This document shows positions 22,691 to 34,869 of a DNA stretch of 64,000 nucleotides, one piece after another. This DNA comes from Acheta domesticus (Eukaryota; Arthropoda; Insecta; Orthoptera; Gryllidae), in assembly GCA_031308135.1 (NCBI GenBank), contig JAHLJT010009355.1, positions 2,417,217-2,481,216 on the forward strand, written 5' to 3'. Each line of letters begins with the position of its first letter. Positions within the stretch are counted from its first letter, which is position 1. The notes below the pieces were generated by a model that searched no databases, was not told the DNA's origin, and saw only the letters and a list, made by a program, of their open reading frames with translations. The position numbers were made by a program, and so were the translations under genes.

Positions 22691-24714
22691 GTTCCGTGTT
22701 TAAATCAAAGAAAACAAAAACGTTCGAGGGCCCCAACTTTTGAGGAAATGAAAAAACTAACTTACTTCAAAATGTATTATGTTTTATTCACACCAAAAAA
22801 TATGATTTATTGATACATTCTTTAATTAATCCTTATAGTACTTTTGGTTTAGAGTTTATGAACACATCGTCATGTAAATTAAAGTGTTGCGGACTTCGAA
22901 TCTTGTAGTATACCATTATGTGGTGTCAATATTGAAGTACGAATGTTTTAAGAATTACTTATGCTCGTTGACAAAATCAATAAAATTAATCAAATGGAAA
23001 AAAATATAATTTTTCTTAAAAATGTCAACTTTTTTGTTACATGAAAATTAATTAATAATTTACAAAGAAAAGTTATCTTCCTCTCTGCTTCACAGCTATT
23101 CCACGTTCACAGCACTTTTCCTTATAACCACAGTCTGTGCCTACAACTAGCGCAGGAACAAACTGACCTTTATAGTTTAGACACTCTGTTCCCTTAATTC
23201 TAGCTGTCTTGATTTTATTTCTTTTCCACTCATTTTCATTTTTTCTCTTATCTGAAACCTGTTCATATTCCATATTATTACTGTTGAAATATTACACAAA
23301 ATGGATAAACCTCAACTTGATTGCGAACTGAAATTTCGAAAATACGCACTTTAACCTCAACCTGCTTTTCAACGAAAGAAGACAATGAAAATGACACAGC
23401 AATTAAGTAAACACAATGATGAAATGAAGGCAGATATATAAAAAGAAAATGAACGCCAAAGATAATATCAGAACGTTATCTGCGAAAACTTCACCAACAG
23501 AGCAAACAAAAAGATTCTAAGTCCAGGACATCGAACGTTCTTGCTTGCCTCTAAGAGTGGAAGGTCTCGTTACAGACATCACAGGGGCGCGGACAACGAA
23601 TATTTATGCATGAAATGATGTAGTTATAACTCGACCAAGCGAAGAATGAAAGCTGCGATTGCGGCGCGTCGTGGAACTAACAGTGAAAACACGGGTCTGT
23701 ACAGTCAGTTTCACTAACAAAAGTCGCCAGGAGCATGAAGCGAGATCAGAGACTGCTTCTATGGAATCACCATGGCCCCCCCTTGAGGTTGTGAATTAGC
23801 TGATAAAATATAACTTCAGAGACACATCATGCAAGATTTGCACTGACAATTTTATTTTTGTCCTTTTAAGTTACTTTTTTCACTTTTCACCGTTCTAGTA
23901 CAAGACTATAATAAAAAGTTCTATTTATATTGATTTTTTAATACTTATTCATTGAATTTAAACTTTTTTTTCTCCTTCATTCATCTTTTTTACCATAGGC
24001 TTTAGGCGGTGTGTTAGGTATGCAATAAAGTACCAAAGCATTAACTTTACTGTCATAAGTATCTATAATATTCTTCATTATGGTGGTAGTTACTTCTTAC
24101 ATCAAAATTATTTTATTTGGTAAATATTCTGAGAAACTACTTAAATTAAAATAAACGATTTATATGAATGTTACTGCTCATCGAAAGAATAAGTTTCAAA
24201 AGTTTGAATCGTTTTGCAGAGAAAAGTATACTTTCATTTCTTCCAATATGAAGTGCAGACATGTCAAAATATAGTTAAAATATTAATTGGGAATATACTA
24301 AATTTGCAACGAAAAAAATCGCCCTTTCTTTCGGAATAGTTTGGCACGGTGCCATTTTAATTTTGAATTGAGTATCCTTTTATCTCCGTCTCCGTCGTTC
24401 GGTTGTAAACACAGACAGTGGCGCGCTCCTGTAAACATCATTCTCAAGTTGGTCGAGCTATACATATTAAGAATCGTTTCCCGCCATCAACACAAAACCC
24501 TCAAAAATGTTACAACGAACCTTTTTGTTTGCTCCGATTCATTTGTATCGAGGACGCGGAGTCACCCACGAGCAAGCGTGGTTGCCATTGAGGTGGTAGT
24601 AGGGGTTGCGGCAACGGAGGTGGGAGGTGGAGCGGGACTTTGCTCGGGCATATCGTACACCTCCTGCGGCCTTACCTTATCAGCTTGTGGCGAGACGTTT
24701 AAAGTTTCATTTAC
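22691..24714. other. Unassigned DNA
   Basis: No recognised gene or repeat. The 140-codon frame at 24341-24763 runs into the tandem repeat and has no domain that I can identify. Confidence 0.45.
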
Positions 24715-24973
24715 ATCGTGTCATTCATTACGGCGTCAGTGTAAAAATACTTCCAAGTTGTAATTTGAGATTTCGAAAATTATTGGTTTATAATTGGAAA
24801 ATTATATCGTGTCATTCATTACGATGTCGGTGTAAAAAGAATTTCTGGTTGTAATTTGAGATTTCGAAAATTATTGGTTTATTATTGGAACATTTTATTG
24901 TGCCATTCATTACGACGACAGTGTAAAAATAATTCCTGGTTGTAATTTGAGATGTCGAAAATTATAGGTTTGG
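24715..24973. repeat. 91-bp tandem repeat, about 3 copies
   Basis: Units start at 24715, 24806 and 24897 (ATCGTGTCATTCATTACG and variants), giving an exact 91-bp period. Each unit contains GTGTAAAAA, TTGTAATTTGAGATTTCGAA and TTATTGGTTTA. The third unit is incomplete. Confidence 0.85.
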
Positions 24974-26084
24974 AGAACATTGGATTTCACTATGAGACTT
25001 GCCGTTTGAAGAAATTGTGCAGACATCTCTGGCAGCAACAGTAGGAGTAGCAACCTTATTTGATAAGATAGAGAACAATAGGCCGTACATTTTGTAATAG
25101 TCGTTGGTTGATCCCTCCACCCACTGGTGTTCAAGCACTGAGATGAGCAACCTCGGGTGAACTTGATGAAAAATTTCAGATGAAAGAAAACACGTCACCG
25201 TTTTCTCCTCAATTCGATGGACAAATATTTATAATGGCTATTGCGCTCGTGTAATTAAAATTAATAGTGTTTAACTATGCGTACAAAAAAACCCTAATCA
25301 AGGCAGTGTATCTCTAAAGTTTATCGCTTTTTCTATCCGATTTTTCTTTTCGCTTCTCCTTACTGGCCAATCATAAACTGTGACTCATCTATCTTGGGAG
25401 GCGGTGTATATCGATCGCTATGTCGATGTCCAAATAAACCGCGTATGTACGACAACATAACCTCTTTTATTTTAAGGTTTCGGTTACTTTTAATATTTGG
25501 CGCAATTTGAAACTGTTGGACAAAATTTCATTCGTCAAATATCCCTATTAAATACCACTCGTGCTTAAGAAATTCTCAGATATATCCCCTCCTCGCTTCG
25601 TGAGTGGGGGGATTATCGACAATTTCAAAGCTAGACGTGGTATTACCTATGACAATTTGCTGAGAAACACTTCGTTACTTTGTAGTGACTTCTGAATATT
25701 TCCACTAGTATAAAGTCCCGAAGATTGTGCTTATAGTCGATGCGCTGGGGATGTTTGTAAATATTGACTAAGTCTTCCTCATTCGACAATCAAAGAAAAA
25801 CGCAAATTTATAAATTGAAGGAATTCGGGTGTACATTACGATAGTCTTGGGTTACTTGCAGCCCTGCAATTTTTCCCAACCTCGCCAACCGGCCGTCAGA
25901 TTTGCAGTGCAGTCGCAGTTCACAAATGGCTTCAAAGTCTACTCTAAATCGTCAACCGTAAAATCTTATCAATAAGTACAGTTTCATTGAGAGACAGGTT
26001 GCAACAAAATTCGAAAATTAAAAGAAAATTTCGTACGGAAATTCTGCATTAGACTAGCGTACCCGTGCGTGAAGCCTCGCAGGC
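24974..26084. other. Unassigned DNA
   Basis: Nothing recognisable. No long frame, no inverted ends and no copies elsewhere were noticed. Confidence 0.45.
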
Positions 26085-26545
26085 TATTCCCCACCCTTTT
26101 CCTTATTTTTCCATTTTCATATGAAGTAATATATATTTTTCTTCAAGACTCTCTTATTCTCTACACGTCACCTTGTAATTGATAACAATACATCCTTGTC
26201 TATTCAAACTATTCTTATTTAACTTTATTATTGAGCGAAGAGGTACACCGTGTAATTCAGTCGCATAGAATATGAAGTATTTTAGTTTTTAAGGCCCTAG
26301 AACGCTTCGTTTAGGAGTTGTCTAACGGTATAGACTCAAAAATCCAGACTTGCATATCTGGTTGCATTTTACAGGAATATATAGAAGCGTTTTTTAAACA
26401 AATTCTTCATATTTTTAAAGTCAAAGTGCAGTTCGTTACGTCTCCGTGAAATTTTCTTACTTTAGAGAGCTCATTTATAAAGATTGGTTGCGTGTGAGAG
26501 CCGCAAAGAGAAGGTATACTACTGAAATAATATAGGAGACGATTC
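26085..26545 (-). repeat. Dispersed repeat family D, copy 2
   Basis: Inverted complement of 18708-19350 over most of its length, with indels. The short copy at 20500-20620 matches its 26275-26380 part. Confidence 0.65.
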
Positions 26546-26744
26546 CGAGTCCAAAACAATCAAGGAATAATTTATTTCTAATATTATGTGGAGCCCGTTG
26601 GTGTGTTTCTCCTGAAATGACTCGCGAAACGGTGCAGACCAAAATGGGCGTGGGGGCTACTCGGACGTCCAGTGCGCACAGAAAGACCCTTCACTGGGAG
26701 GAGGGCAGCAGTTGTGACTGCGGAGGCCCTGCTCTCTCAGTCTG

Positions 26745-27118
26745 AATCAGCGAAAAACTACTGATTGACAGTGACTATTCACTGATGGTGTCAGTTACAA
26801 CCCAGCCACTGACAATCAATGAATTGTACTGAACAAATCAGTGAAAATCGGGTCCACTTTTTGAATCAGTGAAACGTCACTGTGAATCAGTGAAACAGTG
26901 ACAACAGCAGGACGTGAACAACAGAACGATCAATGAGCGATGGTGGCGCGGTACTTTTACCACCAACGACCAGTGAAATGCTGGCGGTCATTATGAAAAG
27001 GTTCGCATATTCCCTGATTGTCAGCGAAACAACCCATTTCGACTGAAGATATCAGTGACTTCGGCTCTTACTCATTGAATCAGTGACAATTTCACTGATT
27101 CAGATTCAGAGAGTGGTA
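26745..27118. repeat. Cluster of TCAGTGA/TCACTGA motifs
   Basis: More than a dozen close variants of AATCAGTGAA or its complement lie in 370 bp, for example near 26778, 26793, 26850, 26875, 26891, 27046, 27077 and 27091, in both orientations and at uneven spacing. This is not a regular tandem repeat. It could be a fold-back element or a dense protein-binding array. No terminal repeats were found. Confidence 0.5.
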
Positions 27119-27130
27119 TACCCCTAAGGC

Positions 27131-27715
27131 TACGGTCAGAGTGGATCCCCATTAGGCCGAATTTGCGTTCGGCCGAACACGGCCGTTGACGGCCGAATAT
27201 TACAAACCCTCACTAAAACGCAGGCACGGCCACATTGCATTCAACAAGTCCTGGCGAAGACGGCCGAACTTCGAAGTCGGCAGATCGATATCGAATGAAT
27301 TTGATTTATTCGACCAATCTGAGTTGTCGGAGGTGGATGTTGAAGAGTTGGTTTCACTTGTACATGAACGAGATGCTCTGTGCAACACATCGGATTCCAC
27401 ATATCACAACAGGGACAAAAGCAGGAAATTATGGAATGAAATCGCAGAAGAAATGGGCAAAAATAGTACAAAACTTATTGTAAACAAGGGACGTAAACTC
27501 ACATAACATAGGGTAATGAACAGTCGTTCATCTGTTGTTTCAGTAATTGATAATATAAGATTTGAAATTCAGTATTTTCGCGATCGGCGAAAAAAAGCAA
27601 TTCACATATATGTCTATTGTAATCGGATGCAGTGTGACCATTCAGGTTGGCAGAATCAGTCGGCGGTTTGCACGCGAACTTTTTTTCGGCCGAAAATGGA
27701 TCCACTCTGACCGTA
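27131..27715 (+). mobile_element. DNA transposon: 9-bp TSD, MADF remnant
   Basis: The ends are TACGGTCAGAGTGGATCC and its exact inverted complement, an 18-bp perfect inverted repeat. CCCTAAGGC lies immediately outside on both sides (27122-27130 and 27716-27724), a perfect 9-bp target duplication. CGGCCGAA motifs recur just inside both ends. Total length is 585 bp. A MADF-domain frame lies inside. Nine-base duplications occur in Mutator- and Merlin-type elements, whereas MADF/Myb-like partners are known from PIF/Harbinger (3-bp TSD), so the superfamily is uncertain. Confidence 0.85.
27186..27506 (+). pseudogene. MADF-domain coding remnant in transposon
   Basis: The frame encodes EELVSLVHERDALCNTSDST, then YHNRDKSRKLWNEIAEEM. 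This is the first two-thirds of a MADF domain, a Myb-related DNA-binding fold (L-V-x-x-V-x-x-R-P/D-x-L-Y/C ... N-R-x-x-x-x-x-L-W-x-E-I-A). It stops at a TAA soon after, before the C-terminal helix, and has no in-frame ATG upstream of the domain, so it is either one exon of a spliced gene or a broken copy. Because it lies wholly between the inverted ends, it most likely derives from the autonomous parent's DNA-binding accessory protein or transposase N-terminus. No catalytic domain is present. Confidence 0.65.
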
Positions 27716-27724
27716 CCCTAAGGC

Positions 27725-28125
27725 GTTGCTGGATGGCAGTGCTTCAGGCGAAGTCAAAAGGACGCCTCGATGGAATTTAAAAAAAGTTGATTAAGAAAAT
27801 CTCCTTCTACCCCATATTTTTCTTCTTTGATTTTTTTTATTCTACTGGTTCTTGGTTATTTTGTGTATTTCTACTCATTGGCGTCACATTTCTTTCTGAA
27901 TCACCTATGTTTTATCTCCTTCTGAATTCATAACGTAAACAATAAAAGGTATTTAGAAATTCAACCAACATTCTCGTGACTTTCTCCCTACTATTAATAG
28001 TATTATCTGCATTATATTGAAATGAACCGACAATGTCTCGTCATAGACTATTACGAGATCGTTGATATCATTTACCTTAGGACGGTTATAATCGTGACCC
28101 GTTCCGAATTTATAGTAAAATTTTG
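27725..28125. other. Unassigned AT-rich DNA
   Basis: No gene recognised between the MADF element and the possible LTR. Confidence 0.45.
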
Positions 28126-29060
28126 GGCGCCAGGAACAGGTTACGTTAATTAAAACCAATGCTTCCACAGCTAATTTTAACAAATGGATAAATGTCCGGC
28201 TAGCTGGGTCAATGGGTCCCGTTATGGATAATCGCTATTGCCTAGAGAGCCGATTACTTGATCTGCCAACTATACGGTATGGCGAGGAATCTGAAAGTAA
28301 ATAATTCTATATCTCTAACTACTGAACAATTGTGATTGACTAAATGAAAATCTTTTCATTTCCAAAAGAAAAATTCAATAATTTATTTAACCATTTTGAC
28401 AATTGTTCTAGGTCATGACCTTTTTAAATAAAACTTTTGTACTGCAGTACTTATCTAACGTCTTGATCGACGACGGTCCGTAGTATCTTCCCACTTGAAT
28501 GGAGATGATCCCAAGTCCTGCTTCTCTCTTCTGATCTTGCGACTCTGTCGACGCATCCAGCCCTCACTGCCTAGAATATCTACAGGTTCTTACTTGATAT
28601 TCAGAGTTCCTAGTCTTCCCCAACTAGTGGTAAAATGTTAAAGTCCAACACCGCAATATAAAAGAAACTTTCCAAGTCCTACGCGAATTCACTTCTGCAC
28701 ATTAACTTTCAGAGTCCGAAAAAACTATTAAGTCTCACTCAAAACTTACAAGTCCCGCTTCACTAATATTATACTCGCGAGCGATCTGTACTACTCGACG
28801 ACCTCCATCAGAATGTCCTGTTCTCCGCCGTTTTTCCGGCCTCCACGCTTCGGTATTCGTCCTTCGTTCCTCTTTTTTAAAACAAAACTACAAAATTTGA
28901 CAGTCTATTCTCCCTTAGCCAATCCATCCCCCTCTTATCAAACCAAATAGCCACGCCCTCGACAGTCATTCCTTTTCAGACCAATACCACATTATTTTAT
29001 TTGTCTATCTAGCCAGCACCCCCACCTATTCAACGCCTGAGTGCAGTTTATTTACCTTGC
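28126..29060 (-). mobile_element. Possible LTR with primer-binding-like site
   Basis: On the minus strand a region of about 900 bp with LTR-leader-like composition contains repeated GGACTTG/GGACTT phrases, a TATAATATT near 28772 and AATAAA near 28432. It runs into TGGCGCCC at about 28126-28133 (seen as GGGCGCCA on the plus strand). TGGCGCCC is a common start of insect Gypsy-type primer-binding regions. No second LTR or gag-pol frame is present in the window, so a solo or truncated LTR is only a suggestion. Confidence 0.35.
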
Positions 29061-30229
29061 CAACCACTATGCCGGCGTTGCTAAGGCTGTATATCGCCAT
29101 TTGCAGACCCTTTTATCCAGCCCATTTACAGCAAATGTTATTGAAAAAATATATAGTATTTTGGTATATCACAATATACAATGCATTACAGGAAGATACA
29201 ACTGATGTGAAAAGTGTTTCCAGAAATATTATTGTTGGTGTAAAACTATACCAGAACATTTTCCTCAACTAATGTTTTACACTTTCATATATTATACAAA
29301 TCAGTGATATTCCTTTCGAATTTTCTGATTTTAGCTTCCCCCCTCCCGTCGACTCTCTGCAGCAGTTCGTCGTCAATTGTTTCATAATAAATGTGTATTT
29401 GCGATTTATTTTGTTAAAATCAATGTATTACTTGCCACAATCGACGCGATTTACATTTCATAAAAAGTTTACATTTATATTTTTTGTTTCAGGTAAGTGA
29501 ACCAAGTATCCAGATAAAAATCTTCCCTGTCTTAAACGTAAGTCAATGGAGAATTTATTCTGATTGCCAAATATCTGTAAAATAATTTAAGTACTGATTA
29601 GAATCAATTAACAAATTGCAAAAGATCAATTGAAAAATATTTTTAGTATATACAATAAACTGATTGAATGCAATAGTGTTAAACTATTTCAGTAGTGACA
29701 AAGTCTTTAATCTGTGGATAGGATTATAGCTGAAAAAGAATTCAATAATACTGTTCAATCGATTGGATTATTAATCTATGTAGACAAGATTTAATATTAA
29801 AAACATTTTGATGGAAATATCCAAGCTGTTTGAGCACTCTCGCTGTCGTCTTCAACAAGAATTTATCTCATATCGGGTTTTGTGGTTGCGCATTTAAGTC
29901 CTTAATAACAGATAATGGTAGTTTACACTAAGAAATCGTCTATTTTTTGCTTCTGGGAATTTGTTTTGTTGCTCTTCGATGACCACGGAAATGTTATCTT
30001 GGAGCTCATGAAACATTAACTCCCTGCATTTTAAAGCAACGAGGTAAAATGTTCCGAGGACAATAGCAAGCCCTCGGGTTGCTCTAGTGTGTCTTCATTC
30101 AAAGCTACTCTTCGGCTTTTTGGAATGAAAATCTATATTTTTCCTTTGATTTCATATTAATATGATTTTATTTCAAATAATTTAATTGTAAAATGAAATT
30201 TTATGTTTGTATTTTGTTGTATCCTACTT
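29061..30229. other. Unassigned AT-rich DNA
   Basis: No gene, tandem repeat or inverted ends recognised. Confidence 0.45.
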
Positions 30230-30450
30230 ACATAGAATGGAGAAATGTACGTAATACTGCAACGAAAAACAGCGATTTTGTTTTAGGAAGATTCGTATTG
30301 TACATCCCTAATATCAAAAAGGTGCACAATTCTTGTTCCTATGTGTAGTAAATTACTTACTTTAACATGTTGTATAATCAGAAGGTTATTTGTGTTATTT
30401 GTTGGGCGGCTAAAAGTCTCCGTCTCTGTGTGCGTCTCTGCGTCCGTCTA
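30230..30450 (+). repeat. Family A fragment
   Basis: Shares the GTAATACTGCAACGAAAAAC start, the CATGTTGTATAATCAGA-type middle and the GTCCGTCTATCTG-type end with other family A copies, but is more diverged. Confidence 0.5.
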
Positions 30451-30454
30451 TCTG

Positions 30455-30750
30455 AATTGAATTGAATTGCATTGCCTTATTTTACTTGGCGAGACTAAGG
30501 CCATGAGGCCTGCCCTTCCGTCTGACAACGCAAATTTCGCTACGCTCCTTTCACTAACTAGCGGAGAAAGAAGGTATTATCTCGGGCGACGAAACAGGCG
30601 ATTTGAATTTAGCTCAGAGGTTTCATTTAAGCTTTAGGATCTTTTACACAGTAAATCTACTGATATGGGACAGCCGGCTTTACTTCCCCGCCAAAGGAAG
30701 GGGTACGAAGGATTTTTTCACCCTTAAAAATCCACGCCTTCGATCGTATT
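30455..30750 (-). repeat. SINE family S2, headless copy
   Basis: Near-identical to 45291-45560: TTGCCTTATTTTAC, GGCCATGAGGCC, CTTCCGTCTGAC, AAAGAAGGTATTATCTCGGG, TATGGGACAGCC and AAAATCC(A/T)CG(C/G)CTTCGATCG. The tRNA-like head seen in the 45 kb copy is missing, and the GAATTGAATTG run is the tail on the minus strand. Confidence 0.75.
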
Positions 30751-31899
30751 GAAACATTTGAAAAAAATTGAAACATTTTGACCATATTTTGAAAATGTTA
30801 ATACTTTATGTAAACTCCCCTCGAATATCGAAATGACGGTTTTTGAATTCAAGCGACTCCTACGTCAATCAGATGGAAGAGGAAATATATTTTGGTTAAA
30901 TTGTAAGTAAAATGATACTCCTTGTAAAGTACTCTCAAAATTCAAAATAATTTTTAAACCTGTAGGACCATGTATTCGTTCACATTGATCATGGAATATC
31001 ATTTTTACAAAAAAATGTCTGAAAGTTTTAGGTGCTGGTGGGTATTGACAACACAGGAACGGACTTTCAGATATTGTCGTCAGGGGTTTTCAGTGTCGTT
31101 TACCCATTAAACATGGATTGTGTCTAACAGGGTGTAAGAGGAAGTAATTTACTGCATACAAGAGTCAAGATTTATTCATCTTTCCGATACTAGGTCCCGT
31201 CAATAAGGTGTTTTTTTTCTGTCGAGAGTCCCGCAACGTTACAATACTTTCTCTATACTGCGCAAGAGAAAGTAAAATATGGGTTATAATTTGTAACTTC
31301 AGCTGTCTGAGATGATTAATGTTCATTTTAATTTCAAAATATTCATGTTCTTTTTAAAAGTGTAATGAACATAGTTCGTACAAAAGTTTTAAAATGTCAT
31401 TGTAGATTGAAATATTGATAGTATACTATTTTAATGAACAGAATATTATAAAATTTTCCTAATCGACTTCGATAACGCTATAATTTTGTTCTATTAATAA
31501 TCATTTAATTCTGGCATATTGATGGTATTAATAAATGTATTTCTTGCCAAGTATGTAAAAACTTTAAGTATGATATTGTTGTAATTTTTATCTTGTTTTA
31601 TGTTTTGAAAATATGCTTCTCTTCTTTTGTGTTCAAATACATTTTATGTTAATGGTGATTAACTGACCGAAAAGTACATTTGCAAGATCTCCCTGTATGG
31701 TACATAAAAATAGATCCAAAAGTACTAATATTATATTATAAAATAGTCACAGTACAAGTTGTGGAAAAAACCTGGAGGTTTAAAGTGTTGAGTTTATGAA
31801 CAATTTATTCAAGCTTTATCCATTAAGTTGGCAATACATATGTGAACGGAAGAAGAATTCCAGAATACAACTTTATCTGGTACACATTGCGCTAGTGCA
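30751..31899. other. Unassigned AT-rich DNA
   Basis: No gene or repeat structure recognised. Confidence 0.45.
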
Positions 31900-32640
31900 T
31901 GATGCCCTGCTCTTCTTTATTACAGCAAACCGATTACTGTTTTTTTGTTGAACGGTTTAATTGTTCCAAACGGAAGGCAAGGACACACACGCAGGTGAAT
32001 GCTTGTCTCAAATAGCAAAAAACAAAGGAGCGCAGCCTTTCTCCCTATTCCATTCTCTAGCGGTTCTCTATTGTGCGGCTGTGAATGCCGTTTCGGCGAT
32101 ATGGCACGCCACTCCCGTCTCCCCGAGGCAAACAAAGCTTTTGAAACGTCGATAATAACGCGCACTAGATTAATTGCGAAATCTCTTGTTATTTAATTCA
32201 TGTTGTACCGAATTTTACGCCCAGGTTCATACATTCGCAATAAAGAACGATAATTCTAATGTTTGTTTTGTGTGTTCGCGGCGTTGCAAACTCTTTTGCT
32301 TTGGTCCGTAATTTTTCAGTATGCGGTCGCTTAGCTGGCGATTCTTTCATATGTAACAGCGTGTTTTGTACAATTTTCCGCCATTGTATTTGATAATATT
32401 AATCAAGGCCTTTTGTTTTGGGAATAAAATGCGATACTCGCTTAATTAAATCACATTTGTGGTCTGTGAGCTGCGGCAATGAATCACAACAGGACACTGG
32501 ACGGTACTCGTTTTTCATTTGTCTTACAAAAAGTACTCCGATTGATGCGAGAGAAGAGCCAAGTGCATCAGAGAGAACGAAAGAAAAGGAGAAGAAAAAG
32601 TGTAAAGATCTTAATGGAAAAATTGCATTTATTATGTAAT
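31900..32640. promoter_or_regulatory. Candidate non-coding regulatory island
   Basis: A complex, single-copy stretch of balanced composition with several homeodomain-like and CAAT-type cores, such as AGATTAATTGCG (32167), TTAATTAAATCAC (32441) and TGATAATATTAATCAA. The short frames overlap on both strands (31961-32196, 32399-32724) and share no protein motif, which argues for non-coding DNA. Function is inferred from complexity only. Confidence 0.25.
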
Positions 32641-32982
32641 TGTAAGATGAATTCGTCTTGTAACTTAAGTCCATCAGCTAAATTTCATATTATTGATTTT
32701 ATTAGTTGTAAGTTACTTGCTTAACTAGTACAAAGGAGTTAACTCATACGGCGTTTACAAATACTCGCGTTTTTATATTATAAATTATGACAGGAACAAT
32801 ACATTCCGGCTTTACAATATCTTCAGTATAATATATTGTATTCATGTAATATCTTTTCGAGTAAATGCATATTGTAAATATGTACTAAAATAGTACAACA
32901 TAAAAGAAACAATAACACTAACAAGGAACTTGACAGGTAAGAAATAAAAAATTCATAAGTATAAAAATACATTAGTAGACAT

Positions 32983-33022
32983 ACATTAGTCAGACGTAGT
33001 TTTTACGTCTGACTCTCAATGT
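32983..33022. repeat. Short perfect hairpin
   Basis: AGTCAGACGTA and TACGTCTGACT, 11 bp perfect, are separated by about 5 nt. Weaker pairing of ACATT with AATGT lies outside. Confidence 0.7.
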
Positions 33023-33107
33023 AAATTACTGTTTAATACTTTTTAAATTATTTGTTCACTATGTAATTTAAATCCTGTATTGTTTACAGTATATCATGTA
33101 TAGTTGT

Positions 33108-33138
33108 AGTTGCTAACAACGTTGTCATTAATGCGACT
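33108..33138 (+). ncRNA. LINE 3'-terminal hairpin, copy 2
   Basis: AGTTGC pairs with GCGACT with one G-U in place of the C-G seen in the other two copies, so the helix is kept although the sequence changed. An AT-rich tail follows. Confidence 0.45.
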
Positions 33139-33300
33139 TAAATTTAAAAATTACTTTAATTTCGGTTTCGTTATATAAACTTGAAAAGAAATAGAGCACA
33201 CTGCCAACAATTAGCGATTCAATGTGTGTACTTTCATTTTATGATATTTCGTGGAAAAAGAAATGGTAATGTATTTCATAAATTTGCTTTAAGATTACGT

Positions 33301-33571
33301 AAACCAGTCTCCCTGAACACGATCTCCGAGATGTAACAAAAACAACTTAGTAGGATTTCTTTGTCCAGTTCTATTTTACACAATCTAATACTATTGTTTG
33401 AAAACCAAAAGGTTAATAAAACGCCATATTTATACAAATTGAAAATACGGTGTTTTATTAACCTTTTGGTTTTCAAACGAAAGTATTAGACTGTCTAAAA
33501 TAGAACTGGACAAAGAAATCTTTCTAAGTTGTTTTTGTTACATCTCGGAGATCGTGTTCAGGGAGACTGGT
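33301..33571. repeat. Near-perfect hairpin, 130-bp arms
   Basis: The arms 33301-33430 and about 33443-33571 are inverted complements with only about eight to ten mismatches and a spacer of 15-25 nt. The outer ends (AACCAGTCTCCCTGAACACG and its complement) match perfectly for about 50 bp. There is no TA or other duplication outside and no relation to the CAGGGT fold-back elements. A transcript through it would form one long double-stranded stem. It may be a hairpin RNA locus or a very recent inverted duplication. Confidence 0.8.
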
Positions 33572-34869
33572 TCAGGGAAAAGCAACTTAGACTATGAGGT
33601 ATTTTAATACGCATGTATCGAATGTATCGAAGTGTGATAGTCGAAACAATTAAGCACAAACCGTCGTGCTTGCTTCCAGCAGTAGGAGTTTGTAACTGCT
33701 GAACACTCATCGAACGTTCATGTTCAGTGTGCGTAATTGATTTTCGGGGCTTTTGATTTTGCATTATCTCAACATCCGGGGAGTTGAATGCACAAGATTG
33801 GGAAAATATTTTAATTTCAACTATGGAAAGTTTGTACATGAAAGATAAGGAACGTGATAAAAACCATCCATATAACATCATACAAATTCAACTGAGCAAA
33901 ACCGAATAATTTAAAAAAATTATTTTCCGGTACTCATTTTCATGAGAATTTTTGCTTGCTTTTCGAGTAATCTCGCACATTCAATCAGAAGAACGATCAT
34001 ATTTTGAAATAACAATCCTGTAATAAGAGCCCCAGTCGTGTCGGGGCAGGGATCAACTATGGACCCCAAACTCGTTTTGCTTTATTCTCATACTGTTTAC
34101 GCGATATACAGAAAGTATTTTAATGCTGCTGCGAAAAAACGACGAATTTATCGGTACAAAAACTCTTATTGTTAGACCTTACTAAAGAACTAGTAGTGCT
34201 CCTATACCACGTACTTTCTCGCATCATTTGTAACTGCTTGCGTGATTTGCTTTACAACATAGACAAGCAAGGACCATTTCAAACATAAATTGTCTTTAAA
34301 AAACAGATGCTCAGAAATAAATGATGGACAGTAATTGTGGCATTATAATTTTACGTAACCGTTTCTGATGCTAGAAAGTATGTGCTGTTGTTGCATCACT
34401 TGTTTCCTCCCTCCTTGTTTAGGTAAAGAGTTACTGATTCATCGTTTAGGACTTATATAATTCTAACCTTATTGACATCTTAGTGATAACTTTAAATGCG
34501 TATCTGAAGTTTAAAAACTCGATATCATCGCTCTGCGTAATCCTTTAGTGGAAACTGAATCATTCGTTTACAGCCACACCTGCCCGTAATCAGGTTGAAA
34601 TATTATCGATGTTGGGAAAAGGTGTATAACTGAAGCAATATAATGAATGTTGAAGTAGTGTTTCAGAAAAATGACATGACCACCTTTGTCTCAGGGGAAA
34701 AAGGACCGGATGTAGAGAAAATATTGAAAATAAATATGCCGTTAGAAGAACTCAAAAACGGACTATATTTTAGCATAAAATGTCATAAAACGATTGTAAT
34801 GTAATGTTGAATGCATGTAAAATTAGTTCTTATACAAAAATGTCCCTTCCATTATTCTGCAATTTACTC
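33572..34869. other. Unassigned DNA with repeat scraps
   Basis: Contains a family A fragment at about 34090-34215 (GCTGCGAAAAAACGACGAAT). It also holds two copies of the dispersed GAAAGTA(C/T)GTG...GCACCACTAG motif, inverted at about 34193-34225 and direct at about 34374-34402. No gene recognised. Confidence 0.4.

Noticed and set aside
24715..24973. CRISPR-like array
   Set aside because: Three 91-bp whole-unit tandem copies without repeat/spacer alternation, in a eukaryotic genome.
33440..33580. P-loop-like GSGKS in the right arm of the hairpin
   Set aside because: Occurs once, with no surrounding NTPase motifs; chance match.
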